8,769 nucleotides of DNA from an uncultured Archangium sp. (GTDB lineage Bacteria; Myxococcota; Myxococcia; Myxococcales; Myxococcaceae). Positions 6,767-8,769 of this stretch are shown one piece after another. Position numbers and translations under genes: made by a program. The DNA lies in the NCBI GenBank assembly GCA_937875615.1, contig CALNBU010000650.1, forward strand, positions 1 to 8,769, written 5' to 3'. Each line of letters opens with the position of its first letter. Within the stretch, counting starts at the first letter, position 1. The notes below the pieces were generated by a model. The model had not been told where the DNA came from, made no database searches, and was given only the letters and a program-made list of their open reading frames with translations.

Positions 6767-8027
6767 CGCGCGCTTCCCCGACGACTTCGTCTTCGGCGTC
6801 GCCACCTCCGCGTACCAGGTGGAGGGTGACATCGAGAACGACTGGAGCGACTGGGAGCGCGCCGGGAAGCTGAAGGATCCCCAGGCCCGCTGCGGCGACG
6901 CCGTTCAACACTGGGCGCGCTTCTTCGACGACGTGCCGCTCATCTCCGCGCTGGGCGCCACCGCCTACCGCTTGAGCATCGAGTGGGCGCGGGTGGAGCC
7001 CCGCCGCGGCCACTTCGACGAGGCCGCCTGGGCCGGCTACCGCGCGCGCCTCGAGGCGCTGGTGAAGGCGGGCATCACCCCGGTGGTGACCTTCCACCAC
7101 TTCACGCACCCGCGCTGGTTCCACCAGGAGACGCCCTGGCACGAGCCCGCCTCGCTCGGCGCCTGGCAACGCTACGTCACCCGCTGCGCGGCGCTGCTCG
7201 ACGGCCTCGACGTGGTGGTCACCACCCTCAACGAGCCCAACGTGCTGCTGCTGGGAGGCTATCTCGCCGCGCAGATGCCGCCGGGGCTGGCCGACGGCCG
7301 CAAGGCCTTCGCCGCCTTCGCCAACCTGGTGCGCGCGCACGTGCTGGCGCGGCAGGCGCTCCGCGACCGCGGGCACCGCGCGCCGGTGGGCATCGCGCAG
7401 AACCTGCTGCGCTTCGCGCCCGCCCGCCGCTGGCACCCGCTCGACCAGGCGCTGCAGCGGCTGGCCGACGCCAACTACAACCACGCCTTCCTCGAGGCGC
7501 TGAAGACCGGCGTGCTGCAGCTGCAGATGCCCGGCTTCACCGCCGGTCGGGAGCGCATCGACGGCGCCGAGGACTCCACCGACTTCACCGGCGTCAACTA
7601 CTACACGCGCGCGCACCTCCGCTTTCTCGCGCGGCCGCCCTTCGTCGACTTCAGCTTCCGCGACGTGCACCGCCGCGGGCTGACCGACCTGGGCTGGGAG
7701 TGGTTCCCCGAGGGCTTCGGCGAGACGCTGCGGCAGGTGCAGCGCTACGGCAAGCCGGTGTGGGTGACCGAAAACGGCCTCGATGACCGCGCCGGTTCTC
7801 GCCGCGTGGCGTACCTGCGCGCGCACCTCGCGCAGGTGCTGGAGGCGCGGCGCGACGGCGTGGACGTGCGCGGCTACCTCCACTGGTCGCTGATGGACAA
7901 CTTCGAGTGGCTCGAGGCCTGGGCGCCGCGCTTCGGCCTGTACCGCGTCGACCGCGACACCATGGCGCGCACGTGGACGCCAGCCTGCGACGAGTTCCGC
8001 CGGGTGGCCACCGGCCGCGTGCTGTAG
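6747..8027 (+). CDS. GH1 family beta-glycosidase (beta-glucosidase-like)
   Basis: A 426-residue glycoside hydrolase family 1 enzyme, a retaining (beta/alpha)8 barrel that removes terminal beta-linked sugars such as glucose or galactose. The N-terminal signature FVFGVATSAYQVEG is at 14-27. The acid/base Glu163 sits in T-L-N-E-P-N, and the nucleophile Glu342 in V-T-E-N-G. Other landmarks are RLSIEWARVEP (75-85), TFHHFTHPRWF (115-125), FTGVNYYTR (280-288) and HWSLMDNFEWLEAW (379-392) near the aglycone and glycone sites. There is no signal peptide, so it should act in the cytoplasm. It is slightly shorter than many GH1 enzymes (about 440-470), with no obvious motif lost. The ATG lies inside the end of larB, and no other in-frame start fits before the signature. 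Substrate cannot be told from sequence. Confidence 0.95.
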   Translation: MSSTPSDARFPDDFVFGVATSAYQVEGDIENDWSDWERAGKLKDPQARCGDAVQHWARFFDDVPLISALGATAYRLSIEWARVEPRRGHFDEAAWAGYRARLEALVKAGITPVVTFHHFTHPRWFHQETPWHEPASLGAWQRYVTRCAALLDGLDVVVTTLNEPNVLLLGGYLAAQMPPGLADGRKAFAAFANLVRAHVLARQALRDRGHRAPVGIAQNLLRFAPARRWHPLDQALQRLADANYNHAFLEALKTGVLQLQMPGFTAGRERIDGAEDSTDFTGVNYYTRAHLRFLARPPFVDFSFRDVHRRGLTDLGWEWFPEGFGETLRQVQRYGKPVWVTENGLDDRAGSRRVAYLRAHLAQVLEARRDGVDVRGYLHWSLMDNFEWLEAWAPRFGLYRVDRDTMARTWTPACDEFRRVATGRVL

Positions 8028-8048
8028 CCCCGGCCAGCTGTTGCGTCT

Positions 8049-8061
8049 CGCGACAGTCGCG
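8049..8061. repeat. 13-base near-perfect palindrome (CGCGAC-A-GTCGCG)
   Basis: Two 6-base inverted arms around a single base lie between the GH1 stop and the ATG at 8077. The loop is too short for a stable terminator hairpin, and no T run follows. It could be an operator half-site pair, but short CG-rich palindromes also arise by chance in DNA this rich in GC. Confidence 0.3.
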
Positions 8062-8076
8062 TGCAGAAGCGGGCCC

Positions 8077-8634
8077 ATGACGCTCGCCACCGTGCTCATC
8101 GACCCGCCCACCACGCTCTTCGCGGGTGGCATCCTGGCGTTGGTCTCGCTCAAGCTCATCGCCCGCAACGGCGTCGACGAGCTGTGGCGCGCGGCGCAGC
8201 TCTCCGCGGCCTGGGGCTTCCTCTACGCGCTGTGCGTGGGCTGGTTCTTCTTCCACCGCACCGACTGGATGTTCGTCTACGCGCTCGACACCGCGCCGTT
8301 GCCGCTGGTGCCGCTGTTCATCCTCTTCGCGCTGGTGTGCGCGGCCTGGGGCGGGCTGGGCGCGCTGGCGGTCGGCGCGTTGCTGCTGCTCAAGAGGACC
8401 GGCCTCGCCTTCGCCGCCTTCGCCTCGGCGCTGGCGGGCTTCGGGCTGCTGCTCTTCGTCACCCTCGACCAGTACCTGCACGTCGGCACCCGCGCCGAGT
8501 ACCTCGCCGGCACCGCGAAGAAGACGCTGGACGACCCGGGCTGGGTGATGGCCTCCAACCTCGCCTCGGCGGTGTTCGGACTGGCGGCGGTGGGCATCAT
8601 CGTGCTGCAGGTGCGGAGAACCCGCGCGCCGTGA
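8077..8634 (+). CDS. Small multi-pass inner membrane protein, unknown function
   Basis: I do not recognise this 185-residue protein. It is strongly hydrophobic, with likely membrane segments at about 12-28, 42-59, 74-105 (long enough for one long or two short helices), 108-130 and 158-178. A short hydrophilic loop with YLHVGTRAEYLAGTAKKTLDD lies at about 133-153, and the tail R-R-T-R-A-P is basic, suggesting a cytoplasmic C-terminus. I chose ATG 8077, which has AGAAG a few bases upstream; a TTG at 8041 would add 12 residues unlike a membrane-protein start. It begins 49 bases after the GH1 stop and ends by overlapping the next gene through GTGA, so it is probably co-transcribed with that gene. 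Confidence 0.8.
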   Translation: MTLATVLIDPPTTLFAGGILALVSLKLIARNGVDELWRAAQLSAAWGFLYALCVGWFFFHRTDWMFVYALDTAPLPLVPLFILFALVCAAWGGLGALAVGALLLLKRTGLAFAAFASALAGFGLLLFVTLDQYLHVGTRAEYLAGTAKKTLDDPGWVMASNLASAVFGLAAVGIIVLQVRRTRAP

Positions 8635-8769
8635 GCCAACCGCCGCTGATGGCCCGCCTGGGCCGCCGCTACTTCGCCAGCCGCTCCCTGAAGGTGCGCG
8701 CGCTGGCCGCGGCCGACGCGGTGCACGTGCTGAACGAAGACGAGCGCCGGGCGCTGCGGGCGGTGCAGC
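8631..8769 (+). CDS. Unidentified protein, N-terminus only (runs off window)
   Basis: A GTG at 8631 overlaps the TGA of the membrane-protein gene (GTGA), the usual coupled junction. The frame is open for 46 codons to the edge, giving MSQPPLMARLGRRYF, then a basic/Ala-rich stretch and LNEDERRALRAVQ. There is no signal peptide in the visible part. The codons mostly end in G or C like the neighbours. An ATG at 8649 is an alternative start. There is too little sequence to name a family. Confidence 0.6.
   Translation, partial: MSQPPLMARLGRRYFASRSLKVRALAAADAVHVLNEDERRALRAVQ

Noticed and set aside
6750..8168. 472-codon minus-strand frame opposite the GH1 gene
   Set aside because: Shadow: GH1 has both catalytic glutamates and family motifs on the plus strand, and this frame has no recognisable domain.

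Overview
The window is very GC-rich and almost entirely coding. Codons mostly end in G or C, and genes are packed with short gaps or overlapping start and stop codons. It carries a cysteine-rich secreted protein with an Asp-Gly-Gly linker, an Ala-rich-linker YceI lipoprotein and a LysM lytic transglycosylase. Together these suggest a myxobacterium or close relative (Myxococcota). That placement is inference from style and gene content; there is no rRNA or other taxonomic marker.

The layout is two divergent blocks around a short intergenic region at 4310-4406. The leftward block reads from 4309 down to the left edge: an M32 metallocarboxypeptidase, a YceI-family lipoprotein, a one-piece MoaD-MoaE molybdopterin synthase, and, after a 75-base gap, a large Cys-rich exported protein that runs off the edge. 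The first three are tightly packed (5-base gap, then a TGATG junction) and look like one transcript, although their functions share no obvious pathway.

The rightward block reads from 4407 to the right edge: an MltD-like lytic transglycosylase split by an in-frame TAG codon, a short LarB homologue (nickel-pincer cofactor synthesis), a GH1 beta-glycosidase overlapping larB by 20 bases, a small multi-pass membrane protein of unknown function, and the first 46 codons of an unrecognised gene that overlaps its predecessor by GTGA.

I see no mobile element, CRISPR array, tRNA or rRNA, and no gene-free stretch longer than about 100 bases. The two observations that most deserve checking are the amber codon inside an otherwise intact transglycosylase, and the MoaD-MoaE fusion whose essential Gly-Gly is buried inside the chain. 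I found no new multi-gene system.
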